This document shows positions 7,735 to 15,816 of a stretch of DNA of 33,155 nucleotides, one piece after another. The translations under genes were made by a program, and so were the position numbers. How positions within the stretch are numbered: position 1 is the first letter of the stretch; each line of letters begins with the position of its first letter. Location: the NCBI GenBank assembly GCA_031291715.1, contig JARLIN010000382.1, positions 1-33,155 of the forward strand, read 5' to 3'. The stretch is from Rhodopila sp. GTDB lineage: Bacteria > Pseudomonadota > Alphaproteobacteria > Acetobacterales > Acetobacteraceae. Under the pieces are notes generated by a model that was not told the origin of the DNA, made no database searches, and saw nothing but the letters and a program-made list of their open reading frames with translations.

Positions 7735-8609
7735 GCCGCCTCAGCCACTGTCGGCACGCCATCCGACACCGTGGTGCGGTGCATGTCCCGCACCTGCGTC
7801 TCGTCGTATTCCCGCGCCCGATGCATCGTGCAGCGGTTGTCCCACATCACCAGATCGCCGACTGCCCATTTGTGTGTATAGACAAACTGAGGCTGCGTGG
7901 CGAACTCGGTCAGGTCGAGCAGCAGCATGCGCGCTTCCGGCTCCTCCATCCCGCGGATACGTCCGGCATGGGACGACAGGAACAGCGATTTCCGTCCAGA
8001 CCCGGGATGCGTCCGCACCAGCACCTGCGGCACCGGGGCCATCTTCTCGCGCTCTTCTTCCGACCAGTCGGTGAAGCCGATGCGGGCGCGGGAGAACAAC
8101 TGGGTGTGCTCGCAGATCAACCCTTCCAACCGGGACTTCATACGGTCGGGCAGCGCGTCCCAGGCGGCCCGCATGTCGGCGAACTGGGTTTCTCCGCCCT
8201 CGGACGGGACCACCCGCGCGGACAACAGCGAAAACCGCGCCGGTACCCGTTTGAAGCTGCTGTCGGAGTGCCACAGCCGGTTGCCCAGCGCGTTCAGTCG
8301 CAGCCGGTCGTCCTTGGGCCGAACGCTGTTGTTCTGATCGAGGTTGGAAATGTCGGCGATGTGCGGGTCCAGACGTGGAACGAAATCCTTCCGGTAGGCG
8401 CGGACCGTGGTTTCCAGGTCGCCGAACCGGCGGCTGAACGCCATCTGCTGTTCGTCGGTGATGAACTGACCGGGGAAGACCAGGACCTCGTAGCGGTTGA
8501 TAGCGTCGCTGATCGCGACAACGACCTCCTGATCGAGCGGTTCCCGCAGGTCGAGGCCGGTCACCTGCCCGACGAACACTGGATGAAGTTGCTGGACGGT
8601 GATCGGCAT
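7731..8609 (-). CDS. TauD/TfdA-family 2-oxoglutarate-dependent dioxygenase
   Basis: A cytoplasmic Fe(II)/2-oxoglutarate oxygenase, 292 residues from the preferred start. The metal triad is visible as H114 and D116 (LWHSDSSF) and H263 (MWDNRCTMHRAR). R278 in MHRTT is the residue that binds the 2-oxoglutarate carboxylate. The overall pattern (GLDLREPL, VLVFPGQ, GGETQFADMRAAWDALP) is closest to the TfdA/2,4-D dioxygenase branch, whose members hydroxylate phenoxyacetates, sulfonates or other small acids; the true substrate cannot be read from sequence. ATG at 8609 is chosen over the upstream in-frame ATG at 8681 because GTGAGGGAGACGAC precedes it. The gene converges on kdpA and is divergent from the lipase gene (232-bp gap). 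Confidence 0.9.
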   Translation of the reverse strand: MPITVQQLHPVFVGQVTGLDLREPLDQEVVVAISDAINRYEVLVFPGQFITDEQQMAFSRRFGDLETTVRAYRKDFVPRLDPHIADISNLDQNNSVRPKDDRLRLNALGNRLWHSDSSFKRVPARFSLLSARVVPSEGGETQFADMRAAWDALPDRMKSRLEGLICEHTQLFSRARIGFTDWSEEEREKMAPVPQVLVRTHPGSGRKSLFLSSHAGRIRGMEEPEARMLLLDLTEFATQPQFVYTHKWAVGDLVMWDNRCTMHRAREYDETQVRDMHRTTVSDGVPTVAEAA

Positions 8610-8841
8610 CGTCGTCTCCCTCACTTTGTGGAGAAGCCTAGGTGCGGATCGTCCGTCTTGGCAATGCGGGCGGGAAAACACACAGTCTGCCTGGCGTGGG
8701 CGGTTCGTGTGTCCTGTCCATCGAGCCGGTTCTTGCAGCGTCGATGATTTGATTACTGAAACACGACTATGTCAGGATTGACAAACTTGACCGTGACTGG
8801 CTCGATAGGCTTGCGACAAACAAAAAAAGGGAGGCCTACAC

Positions 8842-9801
8842 ATGCAATTTACCGACTCCACGGTGGTTCCGTACGGCCTTCTGGTCATGTATTCGATGGA
8901 CATCTATCGGCAGAAGACATGTCCGCCCGCCCCGTTCACCATGCCGCCCGCTCCAACGGGTGGCGGCGTGATCATCGGTTTTGTCATGGGCACCGATTCC
9001 ATCGTTCCGGGTCATCCGAATGCGGGCCCCGGTCCGCTCGGCGACCTTTCCGAGCCGGTCTGCTACGGCACCGTCATCCGGCGCGGCCTGACCGAGGTGG
9101 TGGTGGCGCTCCGCGGCACCGATGGGTACATGGAATGGATCGAGGATGGCCAGTTTCCATTGATCCCCTACGCCCCCGCGCATCCGCTGCCGCCCGGGGC
9201 GCAAGGGCTGTCCGTCGAGCAAGGTTTCTGGGGGATCTATCACTCGCTTGTGCTGATCGACGTCCATGGCACATTGATCGGTCCGCTCGCCCAGACTCTT
9301 CCGACGATCCTCGGCGCGAACGATACCGTGGTGGTCGCCGGGCACAGCCTGGGTGCACCGCTGGCGACCTACCTGACGCTCGATCTTGCACGCGGTCCGC
9401 TTGGGCAGCGGGTCAGCGGTTGCTACTTCGCCTCGCCGCATCCCGGGAACCAGGCGTTCGCGACGCTGTTCGATCAGGTCGTCGGAAATAACTACGTCGT
9501 CTATAACTACCTGCTCGATGTCGTGCCGCGGGTTCCTCCGATCGAGTTCGGGTATTGCTCGCTATCCGGCCGGCGCGTGATACAGCCCGACACCGCCCAG
9601 GCCGATATCAGCTTCGGTATCGGCTGCAACCATCATATCATCTGTTATCTGGCGATGTTGGATTACGCTGCGACGAAGCCATACATCACGTCGCCGCCGG
9701 CGGGCGAAGAAGGCAGCGCCACGTGTATCCGCGGACCGCAAACGGGTCAGCCCACATTGGCGAAATCGCTCGTCAACCGCATCGTCGAGGTCGCAGCCTG
9801 A
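8842..9801 (+). CDS. Class-3 lipase-like alpha/beta hydrolase
   Basis: A 319-residue member of the fungal-lipase-like (class 3) family. The nucleophile elbow is VVVAGHSLGAPLATYLTLDL with S169. The following YFASPHPGNQAFATLFDQ, the acid in YLLDVVPRVPP (D226), and His at 264/265 in CNHHIICYLAML complete a plausible triad. The early block VVVALRGTDGYMEWIEDGQF is the family's conserved oxyanion-side region. No signal peptide is seen, so the product is probably cytoplasmic or exported by a non-Sec route. The start is well supported by AAAAAAAGGGAGGCCTACAC just upstream of the ATG. The gene stands alone, with 106 bp to the next gene. Confidence 0.88.
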   Translation: MQFTDSTVVPYGLLVMYSMDIYRQKTCPPAPFTMPPAPTGGGVIIGFVMGTDSIVPGHPNAGPGPLGDLSEPVCYGTVIRRGLTEVVVALRGTDGYMEWIEDGQFPLIPYAPAHPLPPGAQGLSVEQGFWGIYHSLVLIDVHGTLIGPLAQTLPTILGANDTVVVAGHSLGAPLATYLTLDLARGPLGQRVSGCYFASPHPGNQAFATLFDQVVGNNYVVYNYLLDVVPRVPPIEFGYCSLSGRRVIQPDTAQADISFGIGCNHHIICYLAMLDYAATKPYITSPPAGEEGSATCIRGPQTGQPTLAKSLVNRIVEVAA

Positions 9802-9907
9802 TCGTAACGACTGTCGTTTGGCAAGGCGGGCGGGTCGCGCGCGGCTTGAAACTTCGCCGCCCCCGGGCAATGCTGCCGCGAAGCAGAATATATAGGGATC
9901 AGAAGCG

Positions 9908-11626
9908 ATGCACGATATCGTCATCCGGGGCGGCACGATCGTTGACGGCACAGGCGCGAAAAGCTTTACCGGCGACGTCGCCATCGATGGCGATCGCATC
10001 GCCCAGGTCGGCGGCAAGGCCGGCCCTGGCAAGCGCGAGATCGACGCGAACGGGCAACTGGTCACGCCCGGCTGGGTCGATATTCACACCCATTACGATG
10101 GCCAGGCGACCTGGGATCCGGTCCTGGCACCGTCTTCCTGGCACGGCGCGACAACCATCCTGATGGGCAATTGCGGCGTCGGTTTCGCCCCCGTCCGCAA
10201 GGCCGATCATGATTGCCTGATCGATTTGATGGAAGGGGTGGAGGATATTCCCGGTATCGCGCTCGCGGAAGGTCTGCGCTGGGACTGGGAAACGTTCCCC
10301 GAATACCTCGACGCGCTGGACCGCATGCCGCGCACCATCGACGTCGCCGCCCAGGTTCCGCATCACCCGCTGCGCGTCTATGTCATGGGCGATCGCGCCG
10401 TCCGCCGCGAGATCGCCACCGCGACGGATATCGAGGCGATGAGCCGCCTGACCGAGGAAGCTCTTCGCGCCGGCGCCTTCGGCTTCACCACCTCGCGGAC
10501 GGAACAGCACAAGACCACGAAAGGCGACCTCGTCCCCGGCCGCTTCGCCGAAAACCGGGAACTCTTCGGCATCGGGGCCGCGCTCGGCCGCACCGGCACC
10601 GGCGCGTTCGGCATGCTGAGCGACTTCGACGACGAAGCCGCCGAATTCGAATGGATGAGCACGCTGTCGAAATCCACTGGCCGGCCCTTGTGGTTTCTGC
10701 TGACGGACCGGTCGTACGATCCGGATCGTTACCGCCGGTTGATGAATGGGGTGCGCAAGGCGCGGGCCGGCGGCGCGGCCGTGACGGCACAGGTGGCGGG
10801 CCGGCCAGTGGGCATCATCCTGGGGCTGACGACGTCGTTGAATCCGTTCGCCGCCCGGCCGGCTTTCGCCGCGTTGAATGCGCTGTCGGTCAAGGACCGC
10901 CTGGCCCGCCTGCGCGATCCGGCGGTGCGCGCGGAAATCCTGGCGCAGCCGGCATCAGAGGATCTGCTGGCCATCCTGCCGCCGCTGCAACGACCGATCG
11001 CGACGCGGTGGGATCGGCAATACGTGCTGGGCGATCCGCCGGATTACGAACCCGACCAGAGCCGCAGCATCGAAGCGATGGCGGCGAAGACAAACCTGAC
11101 TCCGGATGAGTTCTGCTACGACTACCTGACCGCCGAGAACGGCGACCGGATGCTGTTTTATCCTGTCACCAACTACGTCCATGGCGACCATGGCGTGGTT
11201 CACGACATGATCAAGGACCCGGACACCATCCTGGGCCTCGGCGACGGCGGCGCGCATTGCGGCCTGATCTGCGATTCCTCCCTGCCGTCCTACATGCTGA
11301 CCCATTGGGTGCGCGACCGTCACCGCGGCCCGAGGTTCCCGTTGGAGTTCGTGGTGAAGCGCCTGACCAGCGAGACGGCGGATTTCTTCGGTTTCCACGA
11401 TCGCGGCCGTCTGGCGGTGGGGAAGAAGGCCGATGTCAACGTCGTCGATATGGGGACGCTGCGGCTGCATCACCCGGAACTGCGGCACGACCTTCCGGCC
11501 GGCGGCAAGCGCCTGGTGCAGCGGGTGGATGGGTACGAGGCCACCATCGTCGCCGGCGTGCCGATCTTCGAACGTGGGGAAGAAACGGGCGCGCGGCCAG
11601 GGAAGTTGGTGCGGTCGAACACGTAA
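9908..11626 (+). CDS. N-acyl-D-amino-acid deacylase-type amidohydrolase
   Basis: A 572-residue metal-dependent amidohydrolase of the D-aminoacylase branch (DAA family). The small N-terminal beta domain ([20 protein letters not shown]) is followed by the metal site [17 protein letters not shown] (HTH at 60-62), then [31 protein letters not shown] and, late in the barrel, [17 protein letters not shown], which holds the final Asp. The C-terminus ([15 protein letters not shown]) is the usual second half of the composite domain. Members hydrolyse N-acyl-D-amino acids or related amides. The start ATG at 9908 is preceded by AGGGATCAGAAGCG. It is followed by a repeat-bearing gap, so it is probably monocistronic. 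Confidence 0.93.
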   Translation: MHDIVIRGGTIVDGTGAKSFTGDVAIDGDRIAQVGGKAGPGKREIDANGQLVTPGWVDIHTHYDGQATWDPVLAPSSWHGATTILMGNCGVGFAPVRKADHDCLIDLMEGVEDIPGIALAEGLRWDWETFPEYLDALDRMPRTIDVAAQVPHHPLRVYVMGDRAVRREIATATDIEAMSRLTEEALRAGAFGFTTSRTEQHKTTKGDLVPGRFAENRELFGIGAALGRTGTGAFGMLSDFDDEAAEFEWMSTLSKSTGRPLWFLLTDRSYDPDRYRRLMNGVRKARAGGAAVTAQVAGRPVGIILGLTTSLNPFAARPAFAALNALSVKDRLARLRDPAVRAEILAQPASEDLLAILPPLQRPIATRWDRQYVLGDPPDYEPDQSRSIEAMAAKTNLTPDEFCYDYLTAENGDRMLFYPVTNYVHGDHGVVHDMIKDPDTILGLGDGGAHCGLICDSSLPSYMLTHWVRDRHRGPRFPLEFVVKRLTSETADFFGFHDRGRLAVGKKADVNVVDMGTLRLHHPELRHDLPAGGKRLVQRVDGYEATIVAGVPIFERGEETGARPGKLVRSNT

Positions 11627-11722
11627 GGGAGCGCGGGCACGCACGTTGCCCATGTGTTATGGCTTGGCCAAACCGCCATAGGCGCCAGCATAGGGGGGTA
11701 GTGCCGGGATTTTTCCTTTCGA

Positions 11723-11813
11723 GTCATGGCCGGGCTTGGCCGGCCACCCACGTCTTGCGGTGCCGACACAAGCAAAGTCGCGTGTTCCCTCCGGATCAAG
11801 TCCAGGGGTGACG
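11723..11813. repeat. REP-like composite palindrome between two 3' ends
   Basis: The element begins GTCATGGCCGGGCTTGG and ends ATCAAGTCCAGGGGTGAC, which is an imperfect reverse complement of the beginning. Inside, CACGTCTTGC and AAAGTCGCGTG form a second inner pair. It is preceded (about 11656-11710) by another short palindromic piece, ATGGCTTGGCCAAACCGCCAT, that looks like a partner element. The block lies between the convergent 3' ends of the amidohydrolase and nuclease genes (214-bp gap), a typical place for intergenic palindromes, and may help transcription stop. It belongs to the same family as the element at 479-568. Confidence 0.6.
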
Positions 11814-11840
11814 ACCCCGTGGGAAACGGCATCCGCCGGA

Positions 11841-12683
11841 TCAATCCGGCACGGCAAACCGCACCGACACGGGGCAGTGGTCGGACAGCCGATCCTTCCA
11901 GGATCGTTCGGTTTCCCGATATGTCAGAACACGTAACGTGTCCGGTCGCATCCAATCGGCGGCGACACCCCCGGCCAGGATGTGATCGATGAAGTTCTCG
12001 CTGCCCCAGCAGGGGGAGCTGTAGCCCTCGGTCGCGCGCACCAGCGGCGCGGATTTGCGCAGGTCGGCCAGGAAGGTGTCGCGTCCATCCATCCAGCGGT
12101 TGAAATCCCCGAGGATCAGGAAGGGGACACCTTCCTGCCGCCGAGCCGCGATCCATTCCGTGAGCGGAGGAACCTGGTCGCGTAGCTCCTCGCAGGCGCG
12201 GCCTTTGGCTTTCGGCAGGGGCGCGTTGCGGCAGCCCTTTTTCAGGTGGACCGCCAGGACGCGCAAGTCCGATGTGCCGAGATGCAACGTGATGTCGGCG
12301 CCACTGCGCAAATGGTTTGCCGACAGGGCGGTGAGGTCGGGGTTGACGTCATACCGCAGCCCGCGTCGAACGACGATGCCGACGCGCTGCACGACGTGGT
12401 CGCGGGTCATGTGGATCGAATACCGGTCGCGCGGAAAAACCTTGGCCGCGGCAGGGAACCCATCAACCTCCTCGATCGCGATCAGATCGGCATTCAGTTC
12501 CTGCGCGTATTGGGCGAGGCGGGCGAAGTCGTCCTCGGATCGAGGCGTGACATCAGCCGGCAACCCAGGGTCACCGGCCGGGCGGGTGGTGAGCCAGTCC
12601 AGGTTCCAGGTCGCGATCTTCAGGTCCGCCGAGAGGGCCGGTAGCGGAAAAAGCAAGGCAAGCAGGACCAGAATGCGTTTCAT
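11841..12683 (-). CDS. Exported endonuclease/exonuclease/phosphatase (EEP) family protein
   Basis: A 280-residue EEP-fold hydrolase with an N-terminal signal peptide (MKRILVLLALLFPLPALSA, cleavage near residue 19). Active-site motifs are ATWNLDWL (about 24-31), AIEEVDGF with the metal-binding Glu (71/72), VLAVHLKKGC (H146), LGDFNRWMD (GDFN 192-195) and RLSDHCPVSV (SDH 267-269). The fold covers nucleases and lipid phosphatases; the strict TWN/GDFN/SDH set suggests a metal-dependent phosphodiesterase acting in the periplasm or outside. The start at 12683 is preferred to 12755 because it begins a clean signal peptide and its ATG overlaps the TGA of the upstream DUF2075 gene (ATGA). The short Cys-rich region around 151-165 could form a disulfide. 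Confidence 0.87.
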   Translation of the reverse strand: MKRILVLLALLFPLPALSADLKIATWNLDWLTTRPAGDPGLPADVTPRSEDDFARLAQYAQELNADLIAIEEVDGFPAAAKVFPRDRYSIHMTRDHVVQRVGIVVRRGLRYDVNPDLTALSANHLRSGADITLHLGTSDLRVLAVHLKKGCRNAPLPKAKGRACEELRDQVPPLTEWIAARRQEGVPFLILGDFNRWMDGRDTFLADLRKSAPLVRATEGYSSPCWGSENFIDHILAGGVAADWMRPDTLRVLTYRETERSWKDRLSDHCPVSVRFAVPD

Positions 12684-14671
12684 ACCAAAAGTCCCGATTG
12701 CTTGGATGAGATCGGCTCCAGGTCTTGGGCCTCTTCCAAAGAGCGAGCGCCGCATTCGGCGAGGTATGCTGCAATTGAATCGAACGTTTGCGGATCTCGC
12801 GTATCATCCATGATGTCGCCTTGCGGCACCCAAATCACCGTAGCGTATCGCGCTCGGGTCAGTAGCACACGATAGGTATTGATTTGGTATGCGATTGCGG
12901 CTTCTCCGCGAGGCTCTTGCCATCGGGACCCGACGAAATTTCGGACAATCCACGCGTGGCGACCCGATCGTCGTATCAAGTCGTTTCCCCAGCACAACCC
13001 GACATAATCGAGTTCGAGCCCCTGGCAGGCAAACTGAGTCGCGGGCATCTCCAATGCGTCACTGGCGCGAACGTCAGGCCAGCGCGCGAGAAACCAGTTT
13101 GCGACCGTGTCCGCTTCCATATGGGGGAAGTTTGGATAGACCCCATCTGCCCGAAGGCGACGAGCCCCGGCACTGCACACAAGACCGGATCGCCGTTGGC
13201 CGCGGGCTAGACCGCGAAGATGGTCTCGCATGGCCGACAAGGATCGCGTCAGCAGGAAGGGAACACCGTCTGCCGCATCGGCGATTTTGCGCGCCTGGTG
13301 CATGTCACCATTCAACACAGCGTCGACCCACGGCGCGGCCGCGGCTGACTTGATAGAGCGGATCGGTATATCGAGGTGAAGGTCAGGGTTGATTGTGATG
13401 GCAGGCGGCGTGTCTGTGAACAAGCGCTGTCGAGCATCGGTCGCGCTGATTGCTATGGGTGCGGCATGAACATGCCAGTCTGGGCGCTGGAGAAGCGCCT
13501 CACCCCATGCTGACAGACCCGCTTCACCAGTATTAATTTCCTGGCCGTTCCCGACAAGGGCGATGATCGCTGCCCAGTCCACGTGGCGCCGCATGATGTC
13601 CAGGAACATCGCAGCCTCACTTTGCGGATGACCAAATTTGCGTGCGCCAAACGCGGCGTCCCAGGCGCGCTGAGCTTCGTCGAAAACGATGACATGCTCA
13701 TGTGGCGCTGCTTCTCGTTCAAGATTGTCTCGCAGGAAGCCCATCAGCGGCTGAATCGCGCTTTCGGTTTCCTGTCGAGCCATTCGCACATTTCGTCCCT
13801 GATCTCTGGCGTCCCGTTCCAGCGCGGCTCGCATGACGTAAACGAGCGGAAAGTTGCCAGTGAGAAACGCCGCACCGGCATCGGTCGCGAACACGGTATT
13901 CAGGCCACATAACGTCTTGCCCGCGCCAGGAATGCCGGTCACGAAAATGACGACGTGGTGGCGATGCAATTTGGCATCAGCAACGGCAGCAACAATGGCG
14001 TCGGTTGTTCGTGTCAGATTTCCAACGTCAGCGCGTGCGGTTCGGATGTCGGCGATATTATGCCGACCATAGAGCATGCGTGCGGCATCAACGATGGTGG
14101 GCACAGGGCAATAGGGTGCGTCTTCCCATTCTGCGACGTCGATTGCACGAGATGACGGCGCGATATGGCATGTTATTTCCCCAAGCAAAGTCCTCAGAGA
14201 GAGCGCGTTCGCATCAAAGACATGGCTCACATTATGCCAGTAAAGCGGCCACTGTGGCGGTTTCACCTGCGCGTTCGTGGCTATAAGGATCGGGACGATT
14301 GGGTGACCGAAGCTGCCCGCGTGAAAATCTTGTAGGTCAAGGGCATAGTCCTCAACCTGCCGACGCTCGCTCTCGGCTATAACCTTGCCGCCGACCTTGA
14401 ACTCTAGAACAAGAACCGCTGTCTTGGTCAAGAGGACCGCGTCGATCCGACGGCCGAGGCGCAGCAGCGGATATTCCAGCAGCAATCGGCATTCGGGCGG
14501 TAAGTCAGCGGTGGCGTCGCGCAGCACCTCTATTTGCTTTCGCCAGGCCACAATCTGAGTCTCACGGTTGATCGAGTGGGTCTCGACAAGTCGTGTCGAA
14601 AGCGTGCCGAGGATCGCGGTTGGATCGCCAGACCGAAAATCGCTCAGGGTTCCTGACCACCAGGCTCTCAT
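12680..14671 (-). CDS. DUF2075 superfamily-1 helicase with N-terminal PD-(D/E)XK-like nuclease motif
   Basis: About 663 residues from the preferred start. The N-terminal part contains RIDAVLLTKTAVLVLEFKVG, i.e. D77 then E90-F-K92, the spacing of a PD-(D/E)XK nuclease core. The helicase part has Walker A GIPGAGKT (246-253), Walker B VIVFDEAQ (DEAQ 331-334), VGNGQEIN, the late motif CQGLELDYVGL (about 550-559) and YRVLLTRAR (600-608), as in DUF2075/UvrD-like ATPases. ATG at 14671 is preferred over 14704 because GGATGGAG lies just upstream. Sampled GC is clearly lower here (48-62% per 60-base line) than in nearby genes (about 68%), which suggests lateral acquisition. DUF2075 proteins are often found in defence or mobile contexts; the role here is unproven. 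It overlaps the EEP gene by 4 bp. Confidence 0.85.
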   Translation of the reverse strand: MRAWWSGTLSDFRSGDPTAILGTLSTRLVETHSINRETQIVAWRKQIEVLRDATADLPPECRLLLEYPLLRLGRRIDAVLLTKTAVLVLEFKVGGKVIAESERRQVEDYALDLQDFHAGSFGHPIVPILIATNAQVKPPQWPLYWHNVSHVFDANALSLRTLLGEITCHIAPSSRAIDVAEWEDAPYCPVPTIVDAARMLYGRHNIADIRTARADVGNLTRTTDAIVAAVADAKLHRHHVVIFVTGIPGAGKTLCGLNTVFATDAGAAFLTGNFPLVYVMRAALERDARDQGRNVRMARQETESAIQPLMGFLRDNLEREAAPHEHVIVFDEAQRAWDAAFGARKFGHPQSEAAMFLDIMRRHVDWAAIIALVGNGQEINTGEAGLSAWGEALLQRPDWHVHAAPIAISATDARQRLFTDTPPAITINPDLHLDIPIRSIKSAAAAPWVDAVLNGDMHQARKIADAADGVPFLLTRSLSAMRDHLRGLARGQRRSGLVCSAGARRLRADGVYPNFPHMEADTVANWFLARWPDVRASDALEMPATQFACQGLELDYVGLCWGNDLIRRSGRHAWIVRNFVGSRWQEPRGEAAIAYQINTYRVLLTRARYATVIWVPQGDIMDDTRDPQTFDSIAAYLAECGARSLEEAQDLEPISSKQSGLLV

Positions 14672-14759
14672 GAACTCCATCCTCATGCACGAGAGGCTAT
14701 TCATGGTGGATTTACGCAGGCAGGGCCAGTGTTAAACCGGAATATTTTCGGTGATAGCT

Positions 14760-14776
14760 CACTGGACCAGCCAGTG
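14760..14776. promoter_or_regulatory. Perfect short palindrome upstream of the DUF2075 gene
   Basis: CACTGG (14760-14765), loop ACCAG, CCAGTG (14771-14776). It lies about 90 bp upstream of the preferred DUF2075 start in an AT-rich stretch (GTTAAACCGGAATATTTTCG at 14731-14750). It could be an operator or a weak hairpin; no partner protein is known. Confidence 0.25.
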
Positions 14777-14882
14777 GCAGTAGGCCACGTATCTACCGAG
14801 AATCCCAGCAAGCAGGCTCCCATGCCCAGACTTCGGCTTGCCGTCGTATTCGCCCCACCGTCCTGGCCCGTCCGGGATCGGC

Positions 14883-14907
14883 AAGAAGACCGGCAAGCAC
14901 GCCGGCC
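14883..14907 (-). terminator. Possible intrinsic terminator of the ABC-transporter operon
   Basis: Read on the - strand, GCCGGC - GTGCTT - GCCGGT forms a 6-bp stem, followed by CTTCTTGC. It starts a few bases after the stop codon of the last operon gene (14914). The T tract is weak, so it may need Rho. Confidence 0.4.
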
Positions 14908-14913
14908 AGCCGC

Positions 14914-15816
14914 CTATTCCAGCACAACAGCGCTCAGCCGCTCCCGCGCCGCCCGGCCAGCAGCCAGCGTCCGCGCATTGACCACCGCCAGGCGGAAGCC
15001 ACCCGGCGGCATCGCATGATGCGCCGGGTCCTTGTTTTCGTGGAACGTAATCTGCACGCTGGAGACCCCGTCAAAACCGAGCACCTCATCGACAACCGCA
15101 GCGGGGGGGTGGCGATAGGCGCGCCCATGCGGACCAAACAGCACGACACTGTAACCGTCGGCCCGATCCGCATCGGCGTAGTCCCACCGCCCGGTCGCAT
15201 AAAGCCGGACCACCGCATCGACCCATCCGGAACCGTAAAGATCCGGCCACTGATCGGCGAAACGCAAATGTGCCTCGATGATACGGCTGCCGATGGTCTC
15301 GAAATTCGCCATTCCGGTATAGCCGGCCAGATGCTTGCGCGCCCAGCTGCCGCACCAGTCCTCGATATCCGGCATGGGTTCGGCGTGAATGTGCCAGTAG
15401 TCGAACGTGCCGCCCGGACCGGTGGTGCCGGTCGTGTGCCGCCACCAGCGCGGCTGCCCAACGACCAACGCGACATCGCTGCTGACATGCGGCCCGGTCA
15501 GCAGCGTGCACCAGAAATGGCCGGCGGCCTGCGCGGCATTATATTCCGCCGCGGAACGGACCGCCAAACTGCCGGTGCCCATCCCGCGCAGGTTCATCAT
15601 CGGCTTGGAGAACACAGGAAACCGAGGCGGCATCACGCCCTGCGGCGCCGCCTCCAGCCCCTGCGACAAGGCGACCGCCAGCTTGTCGTAGATCCACCGA
15701 TGCGCGGGATAAAGCTGCCACGCATCCGGATCGTCGGTCGGAATGATCACGTCATCCGGGCAGGCGACGTTCTCAAAATACTGGTCCCGCCAGGGATCGG
15801 CCTCGTGGATCGGCAT
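14914..15816 (-). CDS. Conserved protein of unknown function, ATP-grasp-like pattern
   Basis: A 300-residue soluble protein, last gene of the peptide-ABC operon. I cannot name its family with certainty. Visible features are PPRFPVFSKPMMNLRGMGTG (about 63-82), which resembles the Lys/Gly-rich nucleotide loop of ATP-grasp enzymes, and GYTGMANFETIGSRIIEAHLR followed by FADQWPDLYGSGW, which resembles the E-x-N/H-x-R metal-binding strand of that fold. The segment DVALVVGQPRWWRHTTG fits a central strand pair. No signal peptide or membrane segment is seen. The start ATG at 15816 overlaps the stop of the aldo/keto reductase (TGATG), so the two are translationally coupled. If it is an ATP-grasp ligase, it would join a carboxylate to an amine, consistent with a peptide-handling operon; that is inference. 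Confidence 0.7.
   Translation of the reverse strand: MPIHEADPWRDQYFENVACPDDVIIPTDDPDAWQLYPAHRWIYDKLAVALSQGLEAAPQGVMPPRFPVFSKPMMNLRGMGTGSLAVRSAAEYNAAQAAGHFWCTLLTGPHVSSDVALVVGQPRWWRHTTGTTGPGGTFDYWHIHAEPMPDIEDWCGSWARKHLAGYTGMANFETIGSRIIEAHLRFADQWPDLYGSGWVDAVVRLYATGRWDYADADRADGYSVVLFGPHGRAYRHPPAAVVDEVLGFDGVSSVQITFHENKDPAHHAMPPGGFRLAVVNARTLAAGRAARERLSAVVLE

Noticed and set aside
7779-8747. 322-codon + strand frame opposite the TauD-like gene
   Set aside because: Opposite strand of a dioxygenase with intact catalytic residues; no coding pattern of its own.
8778-8806. TTGACA upstream of the lipase gene as a -35 box
   Set aside because: No acceptable -10 box at 16-18 bp; the nearest candidate is poor.
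11841-14671. Calling the EEP plus DUF2075 pair a known two-gene defence system
   Set aside because: The EEP protein has a clear signal peptide, so it would not act with a cytoplasmic helicase in the usual way, and I cannot match the pair to a named system; kept only as a finding.
14729-15019. Possible small gene in the 209-bp gap upstream of the operon end
   Set aside because: It runs into the antisense of the conserved operon-terminal gene, has no Shine-Dalgarno and a basic low-complexity product.
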